Of a stretch of DNA of 64,000 nt, positions 9,286 through 16,505 are shown piece after piece. The notes under the pieces are model-generated. The model worked only from the letters and a program-made list of their open reading frames with translations. It was not told the DNA's origin and searched no databases. This DNA comes from Burkholderia sp. MS389 (lineage in GTDB: Bacteria; Pseudomonadota; Gammaproteobacteria; Burkholderiales; Burkholderiaceae): contig NZ_CP045995.1 in assembly GCF_016899425.1 (NCBI RefSeq), positions 1,860,001-1,924,000 on the forward strand, in the 5' to 3' direction. The position numbers and the translations under genes are program-made. Position 1 is the first letter of the stretch. The number at the start of each line of letters is the position of its first letter.

Positions 9286-9314
9286 GCGATTTCATGTTTC
9301 AAAAATGAAATCGC
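9286..9314. promoter_or_regulatory. Likely PrpR upstream activating site (perfect inverted repeat)
   Basis: GCGATTTCAT (9286-9295) and ATGAAATCGC (9305-9314) are a perfect ten-base inverted repeat around a nine-base spacer. A third half-site, GCGATTTCAA, lies at 9272-9281. The site is about 100 bp from the sigma-54 element, a usual enhancer distance, and 20 bp before the prpR start, so autoregulation is also possible. Assignment to PrpR is inferred from position. Confidence 0.7.
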
Positions 9315-9333
9315 GCGCGCATAATCGGCCGTC

Positions 9334-11322
9334 ATGGACCTCTCCTCGACCAAGCCCGTCGGCCCCGCCGACCGCACGGTGCGCCCGCGCATCTGGGCGA
9401 TGGGTATCAGCCGGCTGCGCGAGCTGTTTCGCGAGATCGCCGGCGAATTCGACGAACGCGCGGACGTGCGCATCGTCACGCGCGCCTATGAAGATGCGCT
9501 GAGCGCGATCGCCGAGGCCGGCGCCGCGCGGCCCGACGTGATCGTCGCGGCCGGCTCGAACGGCGGCTTCCTGAAAACGCGCGCGCAGGTGCCGGTGGTG
9601 GTCGTGTCGCCGACCGGCTTCGACGTGATGCAGGCGCTCGCGCGCGCGCGGCGCGATGCGACGCGGATCGCGCTCGTCAGCGCCGGCGAGACGCCGCCCG
9701 AAGTGCGCCGCTTCGTCGCCGCGTACGGCCTCGACGTGCAGTTTGCGTCATATCAGTCCGCCCAGGAAGCGGAGGCCTGCGTGCACGACCTGCGCGATCG
9801 CGGCATCGAGACGATCGTCGGCCCGGGCCTCGTCACCGATCTCGCCGCCAGCGTCGGCATGGGCGCGGTATTCCTGTATTCGCATGCGTCGGTGCGCAGG
9901 GCCGTCGAGACGGCGCTCGAAGTCGCGTATGCGACGCACGCCGAGGCATTCCGCCGCCAGCGGCTCGACACGCTGCTGCAGCACCTGCGCGACGGCGTGG
10001 TCGCGCTCGACGCACACGGCCGCGTCGAAGCGATCAACGAACGGCTCGCATCGGCGTTCGGGGTCGAACCCGCGGCGGCCGTCGGTCGCGCGCTCGTCGA
10101 CCTGCGGCCCGAGTTGCGCACGCTGCGCGGCGAGGACGGCGACGCGCTCGCGACCGTGCGCGGCGTGCGCTACGTCGTGCATCGCGGGCCGCTGGTCGAT
10201 CGCGGCGTCACGTCGGGCAGCGTGCTGACGTTCCAGGAATCGCGCGCGGTAGAACGGCTCGATCGCGCGCTGCGCTCGCAGCCCACCACGCAGCAGTTCG
10301 CCGCGCGCTACGCGCTCGACGACGTGGTCGGCGCGTCGGCGCCGATGACGCGCGTGCGCGACCTCGTGCGCCGCTACGCGAAATCCGACGCGACCGTGCT
10401 CGTGCTCGGCGAAAGCGGCACCGGCAAGGAGATGATCGCGCAGAGCCTGCATGCGCTGTCCGCGCGGCGCAGCTATCCGTTCGTCGCGGTCAACTGCGGC
10501 GCGTTTCCGGAAGCGCTGCTCGAGAGCGAGCTGTTCGGTTATGAAGAAGGCGCGTTCACCGGCGCGCGGCGCGGCGGCAAGACCGGCCTGTTCGAGGCCG
10601 CGCACCGCGGCACGCTGTTTCTCGACGAAATCGGCGAGATGCCGCCGTCGCTGCAAAGCCGGCTGCTGCGTGTGCTGCAGGAGCGCGAGGTGATCCGCCT
10701 CGGCTCGACCGAGCCGATCCGCATCGACGTGCGCGTGATCGCCGCGACGCACCGGCCGCTGCTCGCGGCCGTCGAGGCCGGTACGTTCCGCGCGGATCTC
10801 TATTACCGGCTCAACATCCTGAACATCGGCCTGCCGCCGCTGCGCGAGCGCGCGGCCGACATCCCCGCGCTCGCGGCGACGCTGCTCGTGCAGGCCGCGC
10901 GGCGCGAGCCGCGTCTCGCCGACCGCATGCGCGACGCCGACGACGCGCTGCGCGTGCTCGCCGCGACGCAAGCGACGCTCGCGCGCTACCGCTGGCCCGG
11001 CAACGTGCGCGAACTGCAGAACGTGGTCGAGCGGATCGCGGTGGAGCTGGCCGAGGAAGTCGACGAAAACGATCCGGCCGCCGCGTGCGCGGCGCTCGCC
11101 CCTGGCGCGCTGCGAGTGATCGCGCCCGAGCTGTTCGCCGCGCCGCCCGATGCGGCCGGCGCCGGCGGCGACGAGGCACGGACGCTCCACGCGCGGCGCC
11201 GTCGCGCGGAAGCCGACGAGATCCGCGCGGTGCTCGACGCGTGCGGCGGCGACCGCGATCGCGCGTGCGCGATGCTCGGCATCAGCAAGACGACGCTGTG
11301 GCGGAAGTTGTCGGCGAAATAG
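9334..11322 (+). CDS. prpR: Propionate catabolism activator PrpR (sigma-54 dependent)
   Basis: A 662-residue enhancer-binding protein. The N-terminal PrpR sensor domain (about residues 15-190) is thought to bind 2-methylcitrate. A PAS-like linker follows, then an AAA+ domain with Walker A GESGTGKE near residue 360 and the sigma-54 contact loop GAFTGA near residue 406. The C-terminus is a Fis-type helix-turn-helix (ACGGDRDRACAMLGISKTT). It is divergent from prpB with 170 bp between starts, containing both its probable binding site and the target promoter. The ATG at 9334 is the first plausible start. Confidence 0.94.
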   Translation: MDLSSTKPVGPADRTVRPRIWAMGISRLRELFREIAGEFDERADVRIVTRAYEDALSAIAEAGAARPDVIVAAGSNGGFLKTRAQVPVVVVSPTGFDVMQALARARRDATRIALVSAGETPPEVRRFVAAYGLDVQFASYQSAQEAEACVHDLRDRGIETIVGPGLVTDLAASVGMGAVFLYSHASVRRAVETALEVAYATHAEAFRRQRLDTLLQHLRDGVVALDAHGRVEAINERLASAFGVEPAAAVGRALVDLRPELRTLRGEDGDALATVRGVRYVVHRGPLVDRGVTSGSVLTFQESRAVERLDRALRSQPTTQQFAARYALDDVVGASAPMTRVRDLVRRYAKSDATVLVLGESGTGKEMIAQSLHALSARRSYPFVAVNCGAFPEALLESELFGYEEGAFTGARRGGKTGLFEAAHRGTLFLDEIGEMPPSLQSRLLRVLQEREVIRLGSTEPIRIDVRVIAATHRPLLAAVEAGTFRADLYYRLNILNIGLPPLRERAADIPALAATLLVQAARREPRLADRMRDADDALRVLAATQATLARYRWPGNVRELQNVVERIAVELAEEVDENDPAAACAALAPGALRVIAPELFAAPPDAAGAGGDEARTLHARRRRAEADEIRAVLDACGGDRDRACAMLGISKTTLWRKLSAK

Positions 11323-11337
11323 GTTCCGTCCGCGCCG

Positions 11338-11973
11338 TCATTCGGCCTTGTGATAGTGGCGATACGCCTTCGCGCGATTGCCGCACGACGACATCGAGCA
11401 CCAGCGTCGGCTGCCGTTCTTGCTGTCGTCGATGAACAGCCACTGGCATGCGTCGTTCGCACAGCGCTTGACCTTCGCGAGCCGCGCGCCGCCGAGCAGG
11501 TCGATCGCCGACCAGAGCACCGGGCTCAATAGGCGCGCGAGCGTCGCGCCCGACGCGTCGATCCTCCACGCATAGCGGCCGTCGACGCGCACCAGCGCAA
11601 CGCGCGGCGATGCTTCCACCAGGAAGCCGCCGAGCAGCGCGAGATCCTCGGCCTGCGGCTCGCGCTGCTCCGCCTGCGCGTGAAAGAGCCGGTATAGCGC
11701 CTCGCGCAACGCGAGTGCGCGCGCCAGCATCGCCGGCTCGTCGCCGTTCTTTTTCCCTTTCTCGTTGTCGGGCACGCGACATGCGTCGGTCAGCTTGGCC
11801 GGTACGCCCGCCTGCTCGCGGCACCACGCGAACAGGTCGTCCATCGTGCCGAAGGTTTCCGTCGGTGGGTCGCTGCCACGCCAATACAGCGTGTTCGCGA
11901 AATCGAGGCTCAACGTTTCGGGTGGCACCGGGATCAGGCAGTCCGTTGTGACGGAAGGTTGCGTTTTGCTCAT
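11338..11973 (-). CDS. CGNR zinc-finger / ABATE-domain putative transcription regulator
   Basis: A 211-residue protein with an N-terminal ABATE-like region (SLDFANTLYWRG near residue 20) and a C-terminal CGNR zinc finger: KRCANDACQWLFIDDS with a CxxxxC pair, then WCSMSSCGNRAKAYRH with the second pair and the name-giving CGNR. Such proteins are regarded as stress-linked transcription regulators. I start at the ATG at 11973; another in-frame start exists at 12009 but would run through the operator at 11988-12004. The gene faces a VOC gene across a promoter flanked by two identical operators, which it probably controls together with itself. Confidence 0.8.
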   Translation of the reverse strand: MSKTQPSVTTDCLIPVPPETLSLDFANTLYWRGSDPPTETFGTMDDLFAWCREQAGVPAKLTDACRVPDNEKGKKNGDEPAMLARALALREALYRLFHAQAEQREPQAEDLALLGGFLVEASPRVALVRVDGRYAWRIDASGATLARLLSPVLWSAIDLLGGARLAKVKRCANDACQWLFIDDSKNGSRRWCSMSSCGNRAKAYRHYHKAE

Positions 11974-11987
11974 GACGCGATCGTATC

Positions 11988-12004
11988 TAACCACCATGCC
12001 GGTT
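11988..12004. promoter_or_regulatory. Operator copy 1, overlapping the -35 box
   Basis: TAACCACCATGCCGGTT. It is itself a quasi-palindrome (AACC-N2-CATG-N2-GGTT) and matches all 17 bases of the site at 12032-12048 in reverse orientation. It overlaps the first two bases of the TTGACA at 12003-12008. Confidence 0.7.
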
Positions 12005-12031
12005 GACAAGCGTCCGAGCGATTTCTAACAT
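12003..12031 (+). promoter_or_regulatory. Sigma-70 promoter reading towards the VOC genes
   Basis: TTGACA (12003-12008), a 17-base spacer and TAACAT (12026-12031). The perfect -35 box and ideal spacing make it the best housekeeping promoter seen in the window. Operators on both sides suggest repression by steric block. Confidence 0.75.
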
Positions 12032-12048
12032 AACCGGCATGGTGGTTA
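12032..12048. promoter_or_regulatory. Operator copy 2, overlapping the transcription start region
   Basis: AACCGGCATGGTGGTTA is the exact reverse complement of the site at 11988-12004. The centres lie 44 bp apart, about four helical turns, so the two sites face the same side of DNA and could be bridged by one regulator. Confidence 0.7.
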
Positions 12049-12095
12049 AAAACTGGTTGGCCGCACCGATGCCGGTTCAATCCAAGGAGACACAG

Positions 12096-12203
12096 ATGAT
12101 CGATCGCTTTTCGTTCAGCGTTATCCACACCTCCACTGGCCGCAGGTACGACGACAGCACGCTCGGCGCGCTGCGCTACAAGCGGCTGGCATGGTGCCTG
12201 TAA
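12096..12203 (+). pseudogene. Truncated duplicate of the VOC gene (35-codon remnant)
   Basis: The ATG at 12096 follows AAGGAG (12084-12089) and encodes MIDRFSFSVIHTSTGRRYDD..., which parallels the first 30 residues of the intact VOC protein 153 bp downstream (MIDHLSFGVAHIDRSRTFYD...). After LGALRYKRL the similarity ends and a TAA follows at 12201-12203. The upstream ribosome-site sequence is duplicated too. This is a tandem duplication that lost its 3' part; it may still be translated as a leader ORF ahead of the real gene. Confidence 0.7.
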
Positions 12204-12248
12204 GCAGGTTTGCCGCACTGACGTCCCCCTCAGTTCAAGGAGTCACAG

Positions 12249-12632
12249 ATGATCGACCACCTTTCGTTCGGCGTTGCCCACATCGATCGCAGCCGCACCT
12301 TCTACGACAGCGCGCTCGGCGCACTCGGCTACAAGCGCCTGTATAGCGACGACGGCGCGCTCGGCTACGGCACGACCGAGCCCGAGCTGTGGTTGCAGCA
12401 CGCGGCCCGGCCTGTCGTCGCCGATCCCGATTCCGGGCTGCACCTGTCGTTCAAGGCCGCGTCGCCGGTCGAGGTCGACGCGTTCTACCGCGCCGCGCTC
12501 GAGCACGGCGGCAAGGACAACGGCGGGCCCGGCAAGCGCGAGCACTACGGCCCCGGCTATTACGCGGCGTTCGTCGTCGACCCCGACGGCTATCGGCTCG
12601 AAGCGCACTGCGAACTCGACAACGTCGTGTGA
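12249..12632 (+). CDS. VOC (glyoxalase/bleomycin-resistance/dioxygenase) family protein
   Basis: A 127-residue single-domain protein of the vicinal-oxygen-chelate fold. It opens MIDHLSFGVAHIDRSRTFYDSALGALGYKRL, ends YAAFVVDPDGYRLEAHCE, and shows the beta-alpha-beta-beta-beta pattern with His and Glu at metal-ligand positions. AAGGAG lies eight bases before the ATG. The substrate is unknown; small-molecule or electrophile detoxification would fit a stress-regulated gene. It lies downstream of a truncated copy of itself and of an operator-bracketed promoter. Confidence 0.85.
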   Translation: MIDHLSFGVAHIDRSRTFYDSALGALGYKRLYSDDGALGYGTTEPELWLQHAARPVVADPDSGLHLSFKAASPVEVDAFYRAALEHGGKDNGGPGKREHYGPGYYAAFVVDPDGYRLEAHCELDNVV

Positions 12633-12663
12633 TCCGCTTCGTCCGGACACGCACGAGCGACAA

Positions 12664-12705
12664 GGGCCCGATTCCGCCTCGCGCGGAATCGGGCCCCTGG
12701 TTTTT
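12664..12705 (+). terminator. Rho-independent terminator after the VOC gene
   Basis: GGGCCCGATTCCGC (12664-12677), loop CTCGC and GCGGAATCGGGCCC (12683-12696) form a perfect 14-pair stem followed by CTGG and five T. It separates the VOC gene from the converging FAH gene. Confidence 0.85.
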
Positions 12706-12771
12706 GGCTACGTCGCCGTTCGCTGCGCGCGGGTAGCTGCATCCTCCGGCCGGTCCGCGCCGCGCACGCGC

Positions 12772-13620
12772 TTATTGTGCGTGGCGTGTGCTCTGCAACT
12801 GCTCGCCGAGTCCTTCGATCCCGAGGCGCACCGTTTGGCCGGCCTTCAGGTATATCGGCGATGGCTTGCTCCCCATCCCGACGCCCGGCGGCGTACCGGT
12901 CGTGATCACGTCGCCCGGCTGCAGCGTCATGCAGGTCGACAGATACGCGATCAGCTGCGCGACGGTGAACACCATCGTGCGCGTATTGCCGTTCTGATAA
13001 CGATGGCCGTCGACGTCGAGCCACAGGTCGAGACGCTGCGGATCGGGCACTTCGTCGCGCGTGACGAGCCACGGGCCGATCGGGCCGAACGTGTCGAAGC
13101 CCTTGCCCTTGTCCCACTGGCCGCCGCGCTCGATCTGCCATTCGCGCTCGGATACGTCGTTGACGACGCAGTAGCCCGCGACGTAATCGAGCGCGCGCGC
13201 TTCGTCGACGTCCTTGCACTTCGCGCCGATCACGACACCCAGTTCCACTTCCCAGTCGGTCTTGACCGAACCCTTCGGGATGTCGATGCCGTCGTTCGGG
13301 CCGCAGATCGAACTCGTCCACTTGCCGAACACGACCGGCTCCTTCGGCACCGGCATGCCGGCTTCGGCCGCGTGATCGGCATAGTTCAGGCCGATGCCGA
13401 TGAATTTGCCGACCTGGCCGACGCATGCACCGATGCGCGGCTCGCCGGACACGAGCGGCAGCGTGGCCGGATCGATCGCGCGCAGCCGCGCGAGACCCGC
13501 GTCGGACAGCACATCGCCGGCAAGATCCGGCACCTGCGCGGACAGGTCGCGAATGCGGCCGGCTGCGTCGAGGATGCCGGGCTTTTCCTGGCCGGACGGG
13601 CCGTAGCGAAGCAGTTTCAT
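12772..13620 (-). CDS. Fumarylacetoacetate hydrolase (FAH) family protein
   Basis: A 282-residue FAH-fold enzyme starting MKLLRYGPSGQEKPGILDA. Motifs include GKFIGIGLNYADHAAEAG, the metal-binding acidic stretch KTDWEVELGVVIG and, near the end, TGTPPGVGMG. Members cleave C-C bonds in acylpyruvates or hydrate 2-oxo acids. Close relatives with this N-terminus are annotated as ureidoglycolate lyase or as 2,4-diketo-3-deoxy-sugar-acid hydrolases; I cannot choose between these. The longer frame upstream of 13620 is arginine/alanine noise. An IclR regulator is divergent from it and may control it. Confidence 0.85.
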   Translation of the reverse strand: MKLLRYGPSGQEKPGILDAAGRIRDLSAQVPDLAGDVLSDAGLARLRAIDPATLPLVSGEPRIGACVGQVGKFIGIGLNYADHAAEAGMPVPKEPVVFGKWTSSICGPNDGIDIPKGSVKTDWEVELGVVIGAKCKDVDEARALDYVAGYCVVNDVSEREWQIERGGQWDKGKGFDTFGPIGPWLVTRDEVPDPQRLDLWLDVDGHRYQNGNTRTMVFTVAQLIAYLSTCMTLQPGDVITTGTPPGVGMGSKPSPIYLKAGQTVRLGIEGLGEQLQSTRHAQ

Positions 13621-14274
13621 CGTGCTTAACCTCTGTTGTCGAATGGGACAGGATACCGGCCGACGCGGCCTTTCGCAGCCACGCGCCGGACTGGTCGTCG
13701 ATCGTCGATCGTCAATTGCACGCGTCGGCGCCGCGTGCGGCATGCCGTCGACGCGCGAGCGTCGCGCGGGCGCAGCGATCGTGGCGCCGTACTGCAGTAC
13801 GGCACGCATCGAACGGGCGGCCGCCGGTCTGCGCATCGGCGACGACGGCCCGGCATCCGCGACGCGTGCCGGCCCATGCCGGCCGGCTGCACGCGCGGCC
13901 GCGCCGTCGCTGGCCCGCAAGCCTTTGTACCACCGGTCGCGCGCCGTGAAATGACACGCGACGGATACCGACTATTGGTGCGACTGCCGAAGCTGCTTCG
14001 CAACACGCGCCGCGCCCACGTCGATCGACCGGCCGTCATGCGCAGGCGCGCCTGCCATCGAGGCATGAATACTGGCTATTCGGGGTGCCCCTGTCATCGA
14101 AAACGTTTGCCCATCCGTTCTTGTCGGGTAATGATCGGTAAAAAGACGCTGCATTGCACACTGTATGTTTATTGCTAAGCTCGTACGGACGGCTTTCATT
14201 GCCATACGCGGAGCAGAACCGGCCAGCGTGCGTCGCCCACCGATCGACGGTAATCCCCCAACTTCACATCGACA
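13621..14274. other. Divergent intergenic region, no gene seen
   Basis: 654 bp between the FAH gene and the IclR regulator gene. The part near FAH is very GC-rich; the last 120 bp before iclR is noticeably AT-richer, as expected of a promoter, but I could not fix a convincing -35/-10 pair or an IclR palindrome. Open frames here have shadow-like composition. Confidence 0.5.
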
Positions 14275-15096
14275 ATGCAGACAACCAACGACCCGCTTCC
14301 CGGCTGCGACGCACGGGAATCGATGGCCGCTCTTGATCGCTATCGCGCACCCGCGCTCGACAAGGGCCTCGACATTCTCGAACTCCTGTCCGAGCAGAAG
14401 GAAGGACTCACCCGCACCGAAATCACGAAGGAACTCGGCCGCAATGCGAGCGAAATCTACCGGATGCTCGAACGCCTCGTCGCGCGCCGCTACGTGATGC
14501 GTTCGACCGGCGGCGATCGCTACACGCTCAGCCTCAAGCTGTTCGCGCTTGCGCACCGGCATCCGCCGATGAACCGGCTGATCGCCGAGGCGCTGCCGCC
14601 GATGCAGCGCTTCGCCGATGCCGCCGAGCAGTCGTGCCACCTGTCCGTCTACGATCGCGGCAACCTGCTCGTGATCGCGCAAGTGGACGGGCCCGGCCCG
14701 TGGGGCGTGTCGGTCCGGCTCGGCTCGCGCGTCGGCCTCGCCGACACGGCGTCGGGGCGCATGATGCTGGCGTTCCAGAGCGCCGAGCAACGCGCGCACA
14801 TGCTGGCCGAGCATCGCAAGGTGAAGGGCGAAGCGCCGCTGAACGAGCAGGAACTCGCGAACGCGTGCCAGTCGATCCGGCAGTCCGGCTATCTGCGCCA
14901 GGACAGCCGCCAGGCGTACGGCGTGACCGACCTGACCGTGCCGATCCTCGGGCCGGCCGGCCATGCGATCGCGGTGCTGACGTGCCCGTACATGCGCCGG
15001 ATCGATGCGCACCTCGCGCCGTCCGTCGACGTGGTCGTCGACGCACTGCGCGGCACGGCCGCCCGTCTGTCGATGTGCCGCACGGAGACCTGCTGA
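14275..15096 (+). CDS. IclR family transcriptional regulator
   Basis: A 273-residue regulator. The winged helix-turn-helix lies at about residues 27-85 (ALDKGLDILELLSEQKEG, TEITKELGRNASEIYRMLERL), and the effector-binding GAF-like domain fills the rest (QSCHLSVYDRGNLLVIAQVDGPG; GLADTASGRMMLAF; QAYGVTDLTVPILG). IclR proteins usually repress or activate a neighbouring catabolic gene and themselves; the divergent FAH-family gene is the obvious candidate. The ATG at 14323 (MAALDRY) is an alternative start. Confidence 0.9.
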   Translation: MQTTNDPLPGCDARESMAALDRYRAPALDKGLDILELLSEQKEGLTRTEITKELGRNASEIYRMLERLVARRYVMRSTGGDRYTLSLKLFALAHRHPPMNRLIAEALPPMQRFADAAEQSCHLSVYDRGNLLVIAQVDGPGPWGVSVRLGSRVGLADTASGRMMLAFQSAEQRAHMLAEHRKVKGEAPLNEQELANACQSIRQSGYLRQDSRQAYGVTDLTVPILGPAGHAIAVLTCPYMRRIDAHLAPSVDVVVDALRGTAARLSMCRTETC

Positions 15097-15144
15097 CACG
15101 CGCGGGTTCCAGGCAACGCGCACAGGCCGCGGCGCAGCGGCGCC

Positions 15145-15180
15145 GGTCCCGGTCCCGGTCCCGGTCCCGGTCCCGGTCCC
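15145..15180. repeat. Hexanucleotide microsatellite (GGTCCC)6
   Basis: Six uninterrupted copies of GGTCCC lie in the gap after the IclR gene. The unit is a multiple of three and non-coding here, so a phase-variation role is not implied; copy-number variation between strains is likely. Confidence 0.95.
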
Positions 15181-15310
15181 GCATCCACGATGCCCGTGCG
15201 ACGCCCGATGCGCGATGCCGCATCGGGCGCCCGCGGCGCTACGCTAGAATAGCGGCCCTCTCAAAAACTACGGCGGCCGGTTGTCGCGGCCGTCGTGTCC
15301 GATGGATGTC

Positions 15311-15853
15311 ATGGCCAAACTTCTGAACGATCAAGAATTCCAGCGTTTCTCCGAACTTCAGCAGAAGCAGGCAAGCTTCACGATCACGCCCGAGGAAGCG
15401 GACGAGCTGCGCGATATCGTCGCGCGCGCGCAGAAGAAGCGCGACGATCGTGCCGCCGCGATGCAGGCGATCGAGAACTACATCGAGCAGTTCGGCATCA
15501 CGCCTGACGAACTCTTCTCGCCCGAGCAGATCGGCGACGCGGCGCGCACCTACGGGCTCATCACGGCGACCAAGAAGGAACGCACGCTGCCGCCGTCGAT
15601 CACGTTCAACGGCAAGCCGTACCAGTGGACCAAGACGCTTCCGGACGACGTGCGCGGCGCACTGTTCGACGCGTTCACGGCCGGCGAGTCGGTCAAGCGC
15701 TTCATCGCGATGCCGAAAGACACCGCGCGCTGTGCGCTGACGATCGCCCGCCTCGAGCGCGAAACCGGCGCGGTCTACGCCGATCCGCACCTCGAGGAAC
15801 TCGCGATTTCGCGCGACCAGGTGAACGACGCGGCGTCGAAACTCGCTGCGTGA
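15311..15853 (+). CDS. H-NS-like protein of unknown function
   Basis: A 180-residue protein starting MAKLLNDQEFQRFSEL. The N-terminal third is charged and predicted helical, and QAIENYIEQFGITPDELF resembles the stretch HIRAKIDEYDITPEELG in the true H-NS protein at 19445-19750. It lacks the usual H-NS DNA-binding motif; the second half (ITFNGKPYQWTKTLPDDVRGALF) is unfamiliar to me. ATG codons at 15302 and 15311 are both possible; a TAGAAT -10-like box lies at 15245-15250. A 23-bp repeat array begins 95 bp after its stop. The relation to H-NS is weak and rests on one motif. Confidence 0.55.
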   Translation: MAKLLNDQEFQRFSELQQKQASFTITPEEADELRDIVARAQKKRDDRAAAMQAIENYIEQFGITPDELFSPEQIGDAARTYGLITATKKERTLPPSITFNGKPYQWTKTLPDDVRGALFDAFTAGESVKRFIAMPKDTARCALTIARLERETGAVYADPHLEELAISRDQVNDAASKLAA

Positions 15854-15947
15854 ACGTGACCGCGGGCACGGTTCCTGCGTGCCCGCACCCGCGTGTCGCG
15901 CCGGCATGGGCCGGCGCCACGCCCACGGGAGCCGTGCGTTCGCATGC

Positions 15948-16223
15948 TCCCGTAAAAGCTCACCTCGGCATCCCGCAAGCACTCACCGCGGCCTCCCGAA
16001 AAGTCTCACCCAAGGCCCCCTGAGACGCTCGCTGACGTCTCCCGAACGCCCTCACCGATCGCTCCCGCAAGGGCTCACCGACATATCCCGAAAAGGCTCA
16101 CCGGCCTCTCCCGCAGGTGCTCACCGGCCGTTCCCGGGAAGGCTCACCGAACGCTCCCGTATCGGCTCACCACGCTGTCCCGGAAAAGCTCACTCGCTGC
16201 TCCCGAAAAGTCTCACCTTGCTG
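15948..16223 (+). repeat. Tandem array of twelve 23-bp units (TCCCG-N6-CTCACC-N6)
   Basis: Units start at 15948, 15971, 15994, 16017, 16040, 16063, 16086, 16109, 16132, 16155, 16178 and 16201, exactly 23 bp apart. TCCCG at positions 1-5 and CTCAC at 12-16 are kept in all but the fourth unit, which is degenerate (CCCCTGAGACGCTCGC); position 7 is nearly always A and the last six bases are free. There are no unique spacers, so it is not a CRISPR. Because 23 is not a multiple of three, the pattern cannot be conserved by coding. It lies in the 652-bp gap between the H-NS-like gene and the 3' end of the acetyltransferase gene. Confidence 0.95.
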
Positions 16224-16505
16224 ATGGCCTTGAATTGGCGAGGCCGGAATACGGCCACGAACATGTACATGCACATCGCTCGAAACGGCTGCGGAAGGTG
16301 GCCATCGCAGCCCACTGCATGCGTCTCCGGACACCCTGCGTGCGGCGCGATATCGCCGCGATCGACAGATCCGACATGTTGGCAGACGTTTCACCGCAGA
16401 GATTGATTTGGAGTTATTTGCATTCCTGATTGAATTCGCAGCATGGCGGCACATTTCAGCATCGGCGCCATGCGCTGCCCTCGGCGTCGAACCACGGACC
16501 GACGC
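16224..16505. other. Intergenic remainder after the repeat array
   Basis: 282 bp of lower GC content without a credible gene, between the array and the end of the minus-strand acetyltransferase gene. I see no T-run terminator for either side. Confidence 0.5.

Noticed and set aside
15948..16223. Reading the 23-bp array as a CRISPR or as replication iterons
   Set aside because: There are no unique spacers or cas genes, and no rep/par genes or AT-rich melting region nearby; the conserved boxes are only five to six bases each.
15879..16406. 175-codon plus-strand frame running through the 23-bp array
   Set aside because: The 23-bp period rotates the frame at every unit, so the protein has no constant repeat. 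It has no convincing ribosome site and is probably open only because the unit lacks stops on this strand.
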